64,000 bases of DNA from Macquaria australasica (GCA_005408345.1 SEMN01000007.1:3322001-3386000); one strand, 5' to 3'; positions 10,951 to 25,396 are shown, numbered from the stretch's first letter. Program-made: numbers and translations. The notes: generated from the letters alone by a model not told the origin.

Positions 10951-13518
10951 AACTGCATTCATACACGCAGAGCTCATTATCAAGCCCCTGTCCCCCGCCT
11001 CCTGCGCTCTCTAATCATTGCTGTCCTGACTACAGCAAGCTGGGCTGATACTGATAACAGAAACACACACACACACACTTTCATTCATTCCCTTCTAACA
11101 TTAACAATAAAACCAACTCTGTGATCTTAACCCTGAAACGGAAGATTTACCTTGTGGTGATAGAATTTTTGAGACAATGTGAACAAGCGTGCAGACACAC
11201 ACACACACACCCGAAGCACCTATTCAGACTGAATGTAGGCTATAGGACATACACCTTAACAGAGTTGCGAGAGTGTTCAGTGTTTCAGCAGTGTGAAGGG
11301 AAAGACAGAATTATGAGGATAGTGACAGATGTTGGCAATGATACCCTCCTCTCTGTGGGTCTCTCTTTTATAGCCACTGTCATTCGTTTGTCTCACTCAT
11401 TATGCTGTTTCGCTTTTTAGCCCGTCTCTCTCAGATATGTATGATTCATCATCTTCCCCTCTTGTCACTATTCTTTCTGTTCCTCCTCACACGGCTCCTT
11501 TTCATTTCTCTCTTTCTCTACTCCAGTTCTAGTTCTGTCACTTCTTTTAATCTCTTTCTTTCTCTGTGTCTCTTTGGCCACACCAAACTCCAATATCCTC
11601 TGTGCCAAGCAGTGCTTTGGTTCTGTCAGGCTCTGGCAATGCCTCCTCACAGAGGCTTTTTTTCCTCCACCATGACAGTAATGTTTGATCTACAGTATTA
11701 CATACTGTACTCTGCGTGGGTGGCAATGCCTGGAAGACAGCAAAGCAAACTCAAGTAGGTCAAATCTTATTAGCCACCATTAGCAGCCCTTCTGTTTATT
11801 ATGATCTGCTAAGCTGGGCATATTAGGCTTGTATGTTGCATAAACTCTCACAACATGTTTTAATCACCAAAACATGCAACGTCTATGTTCACACTTTATG
11901 GTTTGATCTACTTTTCTCGATGTGGCACACTAGATGTTTACATGGAACCCAGAGTGGTTTCGTCCATTGACAATCGACATATTACACATTCGTACGATGT
12001 GGCTACAGTTAGCCAAAACGTGTAAAAGTATACTAAAATAATATTAAAACAAGCTAATTGATAACAGATATTTTATCTGATTGTGGAACTGTTCAAACTT
12101 AACAAAACAAACAAAAACCGAGAAATCCATGTGATTGTCCAACAACTCGGGTCATTGATTGTTTAAGCAATAAGTCAAGCATTGTGACCCTCCTCAAACT
12201 GATCTGAACTCCTCAAACGACAGCTGATCTGGCAGAAATATCTGAATTCTAACATTAGTTGGAGGCGACTAATTCTGGGTTGAAATTTGGCTTAATCTGT
12301 ACAGGGTCTGCCCAGCGTTATGGCCGTGTATGCTCGAAAAGAAGTAGTTCATAGCATGTTTAAAAAACTTTTATAGCTGTTCCGAATGGCCGCACTTATC
12401 TGCGAGGGGAAAAGCCGGTCGTCATAGAGTGGGGCGAGACGCAATAATCATTTAACTATGGGGATATTGTTGCACATTTTCAGGCAGTTTGTCCTGGAAT
12501 GAATCCATAGTAAAATAGCTGTGTAAAGAATGAAAGAAAAAGAGCTTTACAGTGATGCTCAAACCCTGCTTCGTATCTCACCTCCACACACTAATCGCTA
12601 CATGAAGTGAGCTTGAGCGTCGGGTTGTTGGTTTTGAGAAGTTATACCTGAGTTAGGTGTATATATTTGATTCTTTTCTCTCTTTCCTCTCAACTGCTTT
12701 GATGTAATCTAGGTAAGACATTTCCAGTCTAGTATAGAAAGTCTGATATCCCATACGACCACTGTGCTCTTTTGCTTAGAATGAGTTGGAACACGTTTAA
12801 CAAGCAGTGGCTACACGAATATCAACCTAAAACGACGACATGCTGTTCTTTCCTACTGCCGCCACATCTTTCACTGCATCTTCCTGCTGCCTCCTTCTCC
12901 CTCTTTCCAGAGGGTTGCTAATTGAGTGTAAGATTTCCAGAGACTGTTGAGCGAGGGGTCTTAACTGCCTGCAGTAGTAACCTTTACAGGCTGCCTGGAG
13001 TTTGTCTCCTGCTGTGGCCATTTTTCAGTACCGAAAGGCTTCAATTTTCAGTTCCCTACAATTTAAAGAGCATGTAGGGACATGCTGGTTGAAATCCAAA
13101 CAGTTTTCTGATAAGGCAGGTGATGCTATTCTACAACATCAGATCAAACTGTTGGTTTTGGTCTGTTAAGAACATAACATTAGAGGAGTAGGTTGTATGT
13201 AGTAGTGAGAAAATATTGGTGATTTTATTACAGTTCCAAGGGCATGTAACTAATCTATTTTTTCTGTTTCTTATTTCTGCTCAGCACTGTCTGAATAATC
13301 AAAATTCATTTTCTGTACCCTCTGGCACTCTCCTACTCTCTCTAATCCCACATCTCTCTCTCCTACCTCTTTTCATTCTGCTGTGCTGGTTCGCACACAA
13401 CCTCTCCATTTTTGTCACTCCTTTCTGTCAATCACTCTCTCTGGTCCATACAGCTCTCTCTGTATCTCCCAGACTGATTCTGTCTTTTCCATGTTCTGTC
13501 GGCAAGTGTCTCAGCATT

Positions 13519-13530
13519 TCCCCCCCCCCC
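13519..13530. repeat. Poly-C run
   Basis: A run of about 12 C on the + strand within a CT-rich zone (13315-13570). It is G-rich in the pcdh15 pre-mRNA. Confidence 0.9.
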
Positions 13531-15127
13531 TCTTCTCATGGCCCTCTTCTCACCTTTTGCTTTATAGTCTTGTCGTAATTGTCAACTGACAGTCAAATGG
13601 CTTAGTATCTCTCAAACAGTCTGAACTTGAGTGGAGCATTGTTGAAGCACTAATACATAAAACATATGCGAGACAGAGCAGGGAGAGAAAAATGACCAGC
13701 AATATATACAAGGGCTGTTGACAAAAGGAGGGAATCAGAGAGAAGGTGATATAGAGACAAAGAAGATGGAACAAGAGCAAAAAAAAGGACAAAAAAGGGA
13801 TGACACGGGGAAAGAAAATCGAGAAAGAGAATAACAATAAAATATGTTTGTGTAGATTTGTGCGATTGAGTTAAAATGGCTGAATCGGGGAAAAAATGGT
13901 GACAAGCAGAGAGTCTGTGGATGTGTGCAAATATGCAACAAGAAAATGTATCTAGCATCACTTCTGTAAAAATCATTTGTCCAGCATATCTGTATGTCTG
14001 TGCGTGTCTGTAGACAGATACCATCTTCCCATCACACAAGCTCACACTCACGACCACACGCGCTCGCACAGACATTTGCAGTAAAATTATATTTAAAATT
14101 ATATTTAAAAACTTTAACCCCATGAATAACACAAACGATAAATTAAGTAAATGAGTACTAATTGAACTTTGAGAAAGGTTAATTTGATATTTTTTGCTCA
14201 CATCCTTTAACTACAACCAGCGACAATGACTTCAGACCTAAGTGCCATAGTTTCATGTTTCCCGTGATGCTGTCACCATAGTGTTGTGCACCAAACCAGG
14301 CATGAGTGGAAACACATGACATACTAATTACTTTCCTGAAACTTAACATGCTGCAGGTATAAAAACAAAAAAGGAAACACATTATAGTTGTTACAGTATA
14401 GTCATAATAAAAGTAAATGAGGGTTTGCATGGAATACAAAATGTGTAGATAAAGTTTAATCGTCTTTTAAGTGCAAACCTCAGTTAATCAGTTTATTCAT
14501 TTTATCCTCTGGTGCTCATATGCATGTGTAAGAACATTTTAAATGAATCAGTCCAACATTTCCTCCAAACTAAAGGAATAAAACAAGTCATCTTCCAAAA
14601 CCAACCCGGATGAGTGTTTTCTGCCTCTATCTGCAGGATGACAAAACTTGACAATGTTGTTACAAATGACCGTTGATTGATTCAATGATGATTGAATGAT
14701 TCAAACGACTTGTTTTTTTGGCTAAGGTTGTGTGTCACAGGTGTAAGGGAAAGATTATGGTCATGGTAAAAAAAAACAACGCTGAATGTTGGCACTACAC
14801 AGGATACTTACAGTGGGCTGCAGTCAAAGTCACACATTTTATTGTTCTTTATCTCAATTTCATTTAGTCTCATTTCCCTGTCAAAAGGCAGAAAACACTA
14901 CAGCTAAGACTACTTTTGTCTTTGTTGGTATTGTGAATTTAGAATACACGGGGAGTTTTTTTACACTGTGAATGTCGTGGTATATTATTCTTTCATCAAA
15001 AACAGACTGCAGTGAGTTAAACATTTCATCTTTCTCTACCTTTGTGTGCTGGTGTGTGTCAGTTTCCATTTTGAGTAGTTGTAATGAAACGTTTGTATAG
15101 TACGACTATAATTTCACATCTTTGAGT

Positions 15128-15146
15128 CTGTGTGTGTGTGTGTGTG
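15128..15146. repeat. (GT)9 microsatellite followed by GA run
   Basis: A GT run followed by GCGAGTGAGAGAGAGAGG. It lies deep in the large intron. Confidence 0.9.
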
Positions 15147-18100
15147 CGAGTGAGAGAGAGAGGGTGAAGGATATCAGGAGATGGTAATGATTTTCCTTGT
15201 TATTATCATTAATCAAAACCAAGTATATTGTGATTACCTTCCCTCTGTCTCTTGAAACCACCCCATCAATCTCCCTCCCTCTCTTCATTATCCTTTGTCC
15301 CCATTTCTTATTAGACGCTTGACAGCTATAGTCACATCTACTAATGAACTATAAGGATCCACTTCAGAATAAGAAAATAAGGATAAAATATGCAACAACT
15401 GTGTAAAAAAAGAGATACTTGTTGAAAGAGATATTGTTAATGAAGAGATACGTGAAAAGGACTGGTGTGGCATTGTAATGCTATGAGTTAAACTGAACTG
15501 TGCGCGGTGGTAAATCTGCTTTCATCGTAAACTGTATCGTCTCCAGCCTTTACTCTGTGGCTTGAGAAGAGTCAGCTGTTTCACTGAACAAACGCTTGAC
15601 ACGGTAGTTTCTACTAGATACTGTATGATGTTAGCCTTCATGTAACAACAACTAAGAAAGAACTGACCAGGCAGACAAAATGACTCATGTACAAGCTGCC
15701 AGCTTTTTGTTCACAAGCTGCCTGCTCTAGTCTTTTGGCCTTCCTCACTGTATCTCTCTTGAATTCTTGATTGTTATGTTTTCAGTTGTTAAATGCCTGA
15801 GGCTGACATAAATATTATTATCCCCACTAGCCTGGTTTAACTCCCCACATTTACATATGTATACAATTATGTAGAATTGTGCATAATATAGTAATTGCTT
15901 CTTTATTCTATTCTGTCTGGCCATATTTGTTGTTTTAAGTGTCTGTTAATTTTATTGTCAATGTCTTTACATCTTGCTGACAGAGTATAAAAATCTGTCA
16001 GTTTGCTCATTAGTGTTGTGTGAAAGTATACACTCTTCTTTCAAAATGTGTCATCACATGTTAACCATCTGAGATGTACAGTATTCATCCATGCTGGGGA
16101 AGGAGACCGACATTAAATGACTTTAATTGAAAAGTAGCTTATAAAAGTGCGTGGAACTTAGACCGTCATAAATTACAGACCTTGTAGACATGACAAATTA
16201 ATTAATGAGTATCAGCACATTCCCAGTGGACAGCAGTAGTACAATACCTTGTGCACTCAGATGGGACAAAACAACCTCATGGAAGGATCTGGGAAATAAT
16301 GGCTATATTTAGGCTCTGCTCGGTGCTGGCTCAAAATACATTTTGAATCATAGCCTTTCTCCCTGTGTTCGTGTTCATACTGCACTGCGGCTATATTTCA
16401 GTAACCAGAGATCAAGGTAATTTCAAGCTGCAACATACAACTTGACAGCAGCTGACCTTCCAGAGCAACATAGATATGCTGTGTAACACTGTCAGCAATG
16501 GATTTTCAGTTTTAAGAAACTGTCTGAATTTGGAGTTTTACAGTGAGTCCATTTTGGCTTTTTTCTTTGATCTGTTGGTTTGGCAATCTGTGTGTCAAAG
16601 CCAAGAAACCTGTCTCTACAGTTGTTAAAGAAAGTAGTAAGATAACTGGCATCCAGAAAAGCAACATAAACTTGTTCAAAGGGGAGGAGATGAGGAAGGC
16701 TGAGTCTGTCTGACTCTGCCTACCTTCCTGTACAAGAGTTTCACACGCGACCCTCTGGCATTGGTTTAGGTCACGCAAACCTGCAAAAATAGTTGCATGC
16801 CTTCATGCCACAATTCCTATTTTTCAGGCTTAGAAACATTGATATTGCAGGTTTATTATTTTTCAGACACAAGCAGACAGACGCTTCAGCTGACAGAGCG
16901 AGAGAGCTGTCCAGCTGCTGCTTCTTGTACAATATCGTTCAATTAGTTCCTATAGTAACTTATGCTATAGGTGGTATTTGTATTCAAGTGAGTTTGAACT
17001 GTTGAGATGTTAATGAATATCTGCTGGATTAAAGCCTGAGGAGTCTGTTGCCATCTGTCAGCCATCATCCATGTCAATTACCCACCAATTTTTTATGCTT
17101 TTGTTCTCAATTATATGCATTTTTTTGCTTGTATTGGCGGAAATTAGCTTTTCAATGATGTTTGTGATGCTTTCAAGCTCACACCATTTCCTGTGTTGTA
17201 CAATGGAGCTGGGTACTGGCTATGAAGACGAGTCAAGTGGCAACAGCAAAAGCAGGGTCTCAGCCATACAGCAGCAACAGCAACAAAAGGCAATGAAAAG
17301 AAAGACATGAGTCCTTATATCTACAATACGTGAATGTACAGATGTCTGTCTACCTGACTGACTAAGTGACTATATGCATGCTTATCCATCAAGCCAGGTC
17401 GTATCTAGAGTGTCAGCCTGCCTGTGTAAGATCTTGTTCATCTGCATCTTGTCTATTCGAGTCTTTACCTGTTTGCCTTCTTGTTTGCTTCAATCTACTT
17501 CAACGTATCAGCTCATCTGCCACTTTAAAGACTTTTCTGCCTGTATGTTGATCTGTCTGTGTGCGTGTGTGTCTGCCTTTCTGCCTGTTTTTTTCTCTCC
17601 AACTTTTACTGTAGTTTCTCCCATGTCCCCTCCCTCCTCCTTTTCTTACTCTCTCCCCTCTACCTGAAAGTCACACTCCTAAATCTCTAAATTGCTTCTC
17701 TCCAGTATCCTCTCCCAACATCTTCCTCCATCTGTCCGTCTTTCTCTCTTTTCAGTTTTCCACATCCCCCTCCCCCTCTCTCTTCCATACCTCACCCCTC
17801 TCTCTTGCTGTCTCCCAGAAGCAAGCAACCTTATAAATAACAACACCATGGTTGTTTGCCATTTGTTGTCACAGTCGTAACATTGCCAGGAGCACTCTAT
17901 GTGCACTTTCCTGTTTGTGTGCATCAACAAAACAAGGTAACCTTCAACTGAATTGGTTAGACATATTTCGAATTTATAGAGCCACCGATCGGACGTGCTT
18001 GTTTTGACATGCATCGCGGGAAGATGCGTTTATCTCATAGTTAAAATGTTTAAGGGCCTCAGGGAGTTTATTCATTTTGGCAGAGAAGACGTTTAATTTG

Positions 18101-19402
18101 ATGGAAGATAGTTTACAGGGGATGAAACAGGGTGTTGACTTTACAAACAGACAGCAAGACAGGAAGGAAGTAACAAAAGGAGCAGAGGTGAAAAGAGGAC
18201 TCAAATATTTTAGAGTCCAAAGGAGAATACTTACATAAATCATTTTGATCAAAACAATACTAAAGTACTAAACAACTGAGCGCATCCAACAGGAAAAAAC
18301 AGACCAAAAATGTGTAACTAACTTCAAATGCACAGCTCATAAAATGTATACCTATACCTATTTCTGCACATATCAGATAGGAACGTCATTTTAAATCACT
18401 GTTCGTCTAGCTTTAACTGATTTTCTTTCATACAAGTCAGTCAAGTTTTTTGTATTGCCCATTATCTCATAAAGTGTCTCAATGGACTTCACAGGCTCAC
18501 AAGAACAACAGTTCCCAAACTGGTCAAAGCTTTCTACAAGTCCCTAAAATAATCTTACAGTATATGCAAAGACATGTAACAATCCTCAGGGAAGGAAGTT
18601 CAAATACAGATATCCCTCCTCAGATGGGTAGGGTGCAATAGGTGGTAAAAGAGAAATGACAAGAAATTAAGAGAAAGTTAGAACAGTTAAATTGAGCTGT
18701 GGAGAACCTCATGGTCAGAAAATGTGACATATTTACAATAGCAAATCTACAAAGATTATTTTTCCAGATTTGCTTCCAATTGAAATCTTTCTTTAAATTT
18801 AGATCATTAGGTCTATAAAGCATAGCAATAAAAAGCCTGGCTCTGTATATTTCACAGCTATGTGCATTATGTGAAGAAGTGTTGCCCAGGACAAGCAGAC
18901 AACTATTCTGTCCGTTTCAAGTGCAAGATTAACGATTTAGTCTTTGCAGTTATGATGCTTTAACACTGGATCGATTTGCCAGAAGTAAACGCATGCATCT
19001 ATTGTAAAAACTAATGTCCTTGTTATTTCAGTTACCTTGATGGCAGACAAATGGGATTGTTGTCTTTCAAAGCTCTGGGTTTGCAATTGTCCAGCTGGCT
19101 GATACTGATAAAAACTGTGACCTCCTGCTTGGCTGCCTGTGATTCTTGAACAGAGCGTGTGCTGTATATCAGTGCATCTAAATCTCCTGCCATGGTGTAG
19201 TGGTTTTATCTCCATCTTTGTAATGATGCAAGACAAAGCAACATATTGCCATCTCTGATCGCACAATCTCTTGATTAAAAACAAAGCTCTGATGTTTAGA
19301 AGTGTTTTGGCTCTTAACTCTTTCACCAATTTCTAATTAGATTAATTAACAAAGTAACAGGCTATGAGGCATTTTGGCGTCATGGGGGGGGAGCCTACAC
19401 AA

Positions 19403-19427
19403 TCACACACACACACACACACACACA
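19403..19427. repeat. (CA)12 microsatellite
   Basis: A pure CA run of about 25 bp, followed by further CA-rich sequence to about 19485. Confidence 0.93.
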
Positions 19428-19673
19428 GGCACAAACACAAAGAAGACACACGTACATGCTCACATGCTTGCACATGCATACACAAGCATGGAAAGTGTTG
19501 GGAGGGGTTTGTAGATTTCAATAATCTTTGCAAAGGCAATATTTTCTTTCTGTTCACTTAACCTCATGCTGATAATTGCTACTGGGTGTTGATAACTATT
19601 CATGTGTATGTGACACTGACTGCATACTAATTCTGCAGGTGCAAGGATGGTCCTACAGTGAACAAAACAAAAA

Positions 19674-19689
19674 GGGGGGGGGGGAGGGG
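19674..19689. repeat. Poly-G run
   Basis: About eleven consecutive G followed by AGGGG on the + strand. It is C-rich in the pre-mRNA. Confidence 0.9.
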
Positions 19690-20974
19690 AGAAATGCTCT
19701 ACACACTACAACACTGCTACAATGATTTAACAAACTTCCTCCTCGGCTTGTTAACCGTTTTACTAGATTAGAAACCCACAGAGAGAAAATGCACAAACAG
19801 CAGGTTGCAGTGCCAGGTTGTTTTGGGGCTGGTGTTCAGTCTCAGTGCACTGTGAGCATGTGTGTGCTTGTATGTGTGTGCAAAAGTGTGTCATATTCAA
19901 CTTTAATGCGTGCCGAACACACAAACTTTGTTTCATCCTGACAAACATGAAGAAAATGTTAGAAATGTCAATTTTTCACAACTCTAAAATGTCAATACTG
20001 TGCAAAAAATACATGATATAGCTTCTTATATTATTAAATAATAATGAAGTAGATCAAAATGAAATTAATAAACAAAGTCTACTACGATTCTGACAATAAT
20101 GGCAAGGCAAGTTGAAAAACTGCATTATGCACTGGCAATTTGCAATTTTGTGGACTTCTTGTTTTGCACAGTCTGTAAGAATAAGGAGAGTTTTGTTTTG
20201 GCCCTCTATTGCAGCCCATTGGATTTGAAATGAAACACTGACTGTAAAGGTTTAAGTGCTGACTTTCATCTATTGTCATTCGATGAACCGTGTAGGAAAT
20301 AGTAGACCTTTTTATACATACCCCTGAGGGTAAAAATCCTACACTGCTCACCCAATGTGATTGTGAACAACCCGAAACGCACTTGAAGCTGAAAATCAGC
20401 ACTTTAAGCTCAGCTGTTTCATTTGAAATGTAGTTTGCCGGAGTACTGAGCCAAAACAACAAAAAGATGCGTCACTGTGATCAGACTCAGCTAACACAGA
20501 CATAGTCATACAATACACATAGTGTTGATTAGGGCACACTTAGGAAGCCCCAGTCTATGAAAAGTCAAATTAGTAGTAAATTGAATTCTCTCTGGATTGT
20601 AGAGTGTATCATTTGCGTTCGCACCGTTTAAAATCAACTTATAATGCATATTTTACTTCTCTCTGCTGTTAGTATCTTTTAAAATGCCATGAGTCTGATT
20701 TGACAGCCTCGCACAAGATTATTTGGTTGGTCTGACAATCAGAAATAAGGAAAAGTTTTCTCAGTGAGGACAGCTGGGTCAGTGGGGGGTTCCAGTGGAT
20801 CTGTATGTAAGTTCATTATGTAAGTTCACATCTTATGGCTCCATGTTTTTTCTCTGTGACAATTTCAGTTTGTTACCTTCTATCTTTGATACACTGATAT
20901 TAGACTGACATTATTTTATTGTGGATAAATGGTCACTAGGTTAGCCTACCAAATCCATTCATTCATTCTCTAAT

Positions 20975-21025
20975 CTTTTTTTTAGTTAATCCATTTTCAT
21001 CTTTTGCTTATCCTGGTCAGGTTCA
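20975..21025. mobile_element. LINE-tail-like fragment (possible)
   Basis: CCATTTTCATCTTTTGCTTA followed by TCCTGGTCAGG resembles the CCATTTTC...GCTTATCC...GGTC word found in fish non-LTR retrotransposon tails. It is a short, decayed match only. Confidence 0.3.
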
Positions 21026-24000
21026 CACACCAAAAAATTCAAAACTGAAAGCTGAAAACAACAAGTAATCATTTTATCACATTTAACATTTAATTGTGTC
21101 ACCCCACAGAAGTCTCCAGATATGTGCAGTCTGAAACCAGACATGTGAAGAGGGGGGATTTTATTTTAAATTTTGTAAAAATAAAAACAAACCAACAAAC
21201 AAATACATGTCTAATACTTTGTTACTAACTGGTGTCTCATTAATTACTTACAACTTAGCCAGCTTGGTAAATGCACGCATAGAGTGGCTAACAATCAGAT
21301 GGTAAGATTGCAGCTGCATGCATTGCTGTTTGGCACAGTGTGTTACGCCAAGGTCAGAAAGTTTCAAATTCAGTTTAAACTAACATGCCCTTTATAAAAA
21401 GGCAAATAAATCATTTTGACATTTGAAATTTGTAACATTTAATGTAGTGAACAGAAAATGCACTTTGTCAAAAAAATACTTTTAACAGATTCCTTGTTTC
21501 GCCATCTCTCTTTTTCAATATAGCAATCAATATTACTAATTCAGCCTTGCCCATGGCTAGAGGCCTATCTGTTGAAACCATACAAAATCATTAAGCTGTA
21601 TTAGTAAGCTCTTAAAACCATGCTGGTACAATGGTTAGCTTTTATTCAATAAAACTGGGATAATTAATTCAAAGCTGGTATACTGTACTCTGTATGAATA
21701 CAACATGGAATTACAAGAATAAAAAACACTCTCATACACGCACACACTAAAATACAGGCACACATGCACATGCACCCAAAGACATATACAAAATACAAAT
21801 ACCCACAGAAAGGGATATCCGAAGTACACAAACATAAAAATGTGTGCGTGCATGCATTAATGTGAACTGTATGTTGATTAACAAATAATACAAATACACA
21901 GATTCTAAAAAGTGCACACTCACATAGACAGGCACACACACCTTTAGCTGGAAGCTATGTTACATATTCATAAATGCAGTATTATATGGATGGCTGACAT
22001 CTCTCTCTTGCCTCTAACCCTTTTCCTAAAAATAGAGGGGAGCTTTACTCTGCTCAGTGTGAAAGACAAACCTTGACATCTTGAAATTTTGTCTGTAATA
22101 GTGGGAAAATATGTCTTTATTGACACTGAAGTCACAATTAGTCCCAAACAAGCTAATTAGCTTAGAGCTTTTGGTGCTCAGGTGTTTGAATAAAAAGCAA
22201 AAAAGAATAAAAAGAACGCTAAAATCAACTGAAATGTAAATAGATACATTTCCTCTATAAAATCACCATCAAAGGTGTGATTTGTTGAATTTAATGTTTA
22301 TTACTGAGTTGTCACAGAGGCATGTGGGTGATTCTTGCATGGCAGATGACATGTAAACTATGTGAAAGTGAGTTGCATCACAGTAAAAGCCTAAACACAT
22401 ACTCTGCATATAAAACTGTGGAATGCTTTGAAGTGTGATGAAGGTAGACAATGGTAGGGAAACAGGAAGGCAGCAAAATAGGAAACAAAATCTGCAAGAG
22501 AGGATAAAAGACTAATGCTGTCCCTGTAACAAACAATCAGTCACAAAAAGCTCACTTCGATTGACTCAAGGTTGGACACCGTTTCCGCTCAGTCATTTCA
22601 AAACATTTAGAAAAATATGATGTTTAAAAGCATCCTCTCCTGCAATTTTTATCCAAGTCTGATGTCTTTGATATTTTGCCTGACGACATAACAAGCAAGC
22701 AAATGGAAGGGGACCAATTCATTTCCTACAACGTCATTGTGGGGACAATCAGACCTAAAGAGGGGCTGATAAAAACCAGGATGGCAGGCAGAAAGTGTAT
22801 TAAGACAGGAAATTAGAAGCTACTGTAACGTGGAAAAATAAAGCCAAATCAAGAGAGAGAATGACAGTAACAGGACGTTTATATTTAATGAAAAGTGAGA
22901 TAAGACATAAGAAAGAATGACAGGTCAAGATAGAGAAACAGAGATAATAGCTGTAGATTACAGGCCAATTTCTCTACTGACCTCACTCACACCCTCCACC
23001 CAGCCAATCACAGAAGAGAAAACCTTAGGAGAACCCCATGACCTCATAAAACAGGCACAAAGTGGAAGAGTTATAATGATGACTTGAGAGTGAGAGTGTG
23101 TATGTGTCTGCACATGGGTTAAGAGTATAATTTATTAATGTTGGTTGAGTTTATAGTGTGTCAGCGCTGGGTTTTATTGGCATTTCAAAATACAGAGTGA
23201 ATGAAAGAGTGTGTGTAGTGTGTGCGTGGTCTTTTACAAAAATATGATATCAATCCTTCATATTTATTGTTGTTTTACAGCTTCAGCAGATAGACATTTG
23301 TGCAGCTAGAGAATGAGGGAAAACACTTTATTTTTTTGCTTTGTTTTGAATTAAAAGAATATGAGGCACTATTTCTTTGTGACATTTTTTAGCATCAGGC
23401 ATTTAATGTATTCTTGTTTTTGTAAACAGCTCTCTGTATGCTTGTCCAGTGCTGGGGGGCACAGTTGGCCATTTTTGCAAAATTCAAATGCGTGCAAAGG
23501 AACTGAAAGGAAATTACATACACTGGCCAACCCACCAACCACTGACGGCGAGTCATACCCAGACCAATGGTGAGCACAGAGGAAGCGACCACCCAATTAG
23601 CCCTTTTATGCGTTTTATATTAGTTCAGAGTGAGTGTCTGTTTCTTTTACTACATTTCCAGCAGATGGTGAAAAGCATGCTGCCGCCCCTTAGAGTTGAT
23701 GCTACTGTACACATTTGTTTTGGAAGGAAGTCTGGGATTTGTATTATGAAAACAAACTTGCCAAATTTCATACAGTTGATTTTTATTCTTTTCTGTAAAC
23801 ATCAATCATGCTGTTCAGACTTTGTTTTATTGTGTGTGTTTGTGCATGTGTGTGTGTAGAGCAAGTGATTTTGCATGGTTGTTTTCCCTATATTTTTAAT
23901 GGTTTATAGAAAAATGTGGTAGAACAATATTAAGTGCTCTTTGCTTTAATCCATCGGAGAAAAGTTAATGATAGATTCTGTTCTTTGCATGTTAAACCTT

Positions 24001-24233
24001 CTTTTCCATATTTTAATTACACCCATATTAATGCCATTCATTAATTTGCCTGATGAAAAACAAATCCTCTGTCTTAGTCGGGGGGAGCAACTAGGTACCA
24101 TCCAAAATTTCAGATTTTTTTTTGGTTGGGTGTGTGAAATTGAGATGAATGGGTCTCTCTCTCTCCATAGGATTTCCACTCTTGCAACAACAAAATGGCT
24201 GCATTCCCACATTTAGACAGCAAGTATGAACTG

Positions 24234-24267
<34 letters not shown>
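24234..24267. repeat. (GT)n microsatellite
   Basis: About 34 bp of GT with one GTTTGT interruption. Confidence 0.93.
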
Positions 24268-25283
24268 GGCCCGTCTGATGGAGCGCGTGATATCAGCCCC
24301 CAGGTTTATTGGTAGTTTATTGGTAATTTACAGCTTCTATAGACAGATGTTCAGGTAGCCACACATTTCTTCCTTTTTTGGTCAAAAAGCCATTTCAAAA
24401 CCTTTGCATTTAGTAGGTCTCATCAACAACAAGACCAACAACAAGTCTAGTATTTATTTATTTTCTAAGAGAAAACGCTGTATATCTATGATGCTCTAAC
24501 AGAAAGCAGGAATAGGCTTTGTGTCGCTATAATGCACCGCAGTATATTAAACACAGAACACAGCTGCAACTAAGCGTCATCTCTTCCTTCCATGTGCAGT
24601 TAGCTGTAACCACTTACATGGGTGCATGAATAGCAAATATGTAAGTAGATGTTACATCTACGTGAGCTCAAGCATATATTTGTAAATTATGATAAAATCT
24701 GAATTTGGCAATTAAACGATTATGTTAACAATGTTAATCTCTCTCACTACTACAGTTGGCAACAATTCTGCATTATAGTTCTAATTCTTAAGGCTATCAT
24801 ATAAATCCAATTTTTTGTACCACCTTCATCATTATTAGTTACCTCTCTATTTAGCAGTTTGCATTGTCAGTGGCAGAGTCCACCATTCCTGTGTTGGATT
24901 CATGTGCACATTGCATGCACGTATATTGCGTGCATGTGCTTACATCATGTAGAGACATGATCCGTAAGAGTGGAACTGCCATTCCTGGGCATTTGAAGAG
25001 TAAACATATTTGCGACGGTACGAGTATAGCTACAGGAATGTATGAAGAAGACAACAAATACACAAGTTGCTCAAATTCTTCTGTTGTATTTCTGACAGAG
25101 CAGAAGCATAAACTACATTTCCTGACTCAAGTGTTCCATAAATGTGTCATTTCAAACAGGCCTCTAGTACTGGTATTACTATGATGTTCTTAAAGTAATC
25201 ACCAGTAACAGCAGGTGTTGCCACATCAACCAGTACTGACATTTTAAAGATTAGAATAGCATGTACTGTGCGTGTGTGTGTAC

Positions 25284-25396
25284 CTGTATTCTTCCTGAGT
25301 GAACACAGGAATGACAGAAGGCTGAAGGACTGTGATCTCTACTAGAGTTGTGTTCTTCTTTGCAGGCTCACCATTATCATAGGCCACCACCACCAG
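25284..25396 (-). CDS. pcdh15: pcdh15 exon: EC9 end and EC9-EC10 linker
   Basis: 113 nt, phase 0 to phase 2. It encodes LVVVAYDNGEPAKKNTTLVE and ITVLQPSVIPVFTQEEY. YDNGEP supplies the EC9 XDX-type site. The linker VLQPSVIPVF lacks the acidic DXNDN residues of ordinary cadherin linkers. Human PCDH15 also lacks them here (VLHPGEIPRFTQEEY), in line with the known bent, calcium-free EC9-EC10 joint. NTT is a potential glycosylation site. The donor AG/GTACAC leads straight into a short CA run, and the acceptor is TTGACAG. Confidence 0.95.

Larger units (their letters stand above)
8102..25283 (-). other. pcdh15: pcdh15 intron, 17,182 bp, the largest in the window
   Basis: It separates the EC9-EC10 linker exon from the EC10 start exon. 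Phases match across it (2 to 2), so no constitutive coding exon is missing. Recognisable contents are a MITE (9657-9892), a SINE remnant (9960-10134), a CT-rich zone (10465-10725), CA/GT microsatellites (10932-10950, 11063-11079, 11197-11210, 15128-15146, 19403-19427, 24234-24267), a C run (13519-13530), a G run (19674-19684) and an L2/RTE-like word near 20980-21020. The rest, including 11760-13210, 14200-14780, 15480-17300, 20040-21600 and 21960-23080, shows no gene or repeat I can name. Confidence 0.75.

Noticed and set aside
11402..11758. Long Leu/Ser/Phe-rich + strand open frame resembling a membrane protein
   Set aside because: It arises from CT-rich sequence. Several similar frames occur wherever the + strand is pyrimidine-rich.
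13650..14201. 183-codon minus-strand open frame rich in Phe, Ser and Leu
   Set aside because: It is low-complexity composition from an A/G-rich + strand. No homology is recognised.
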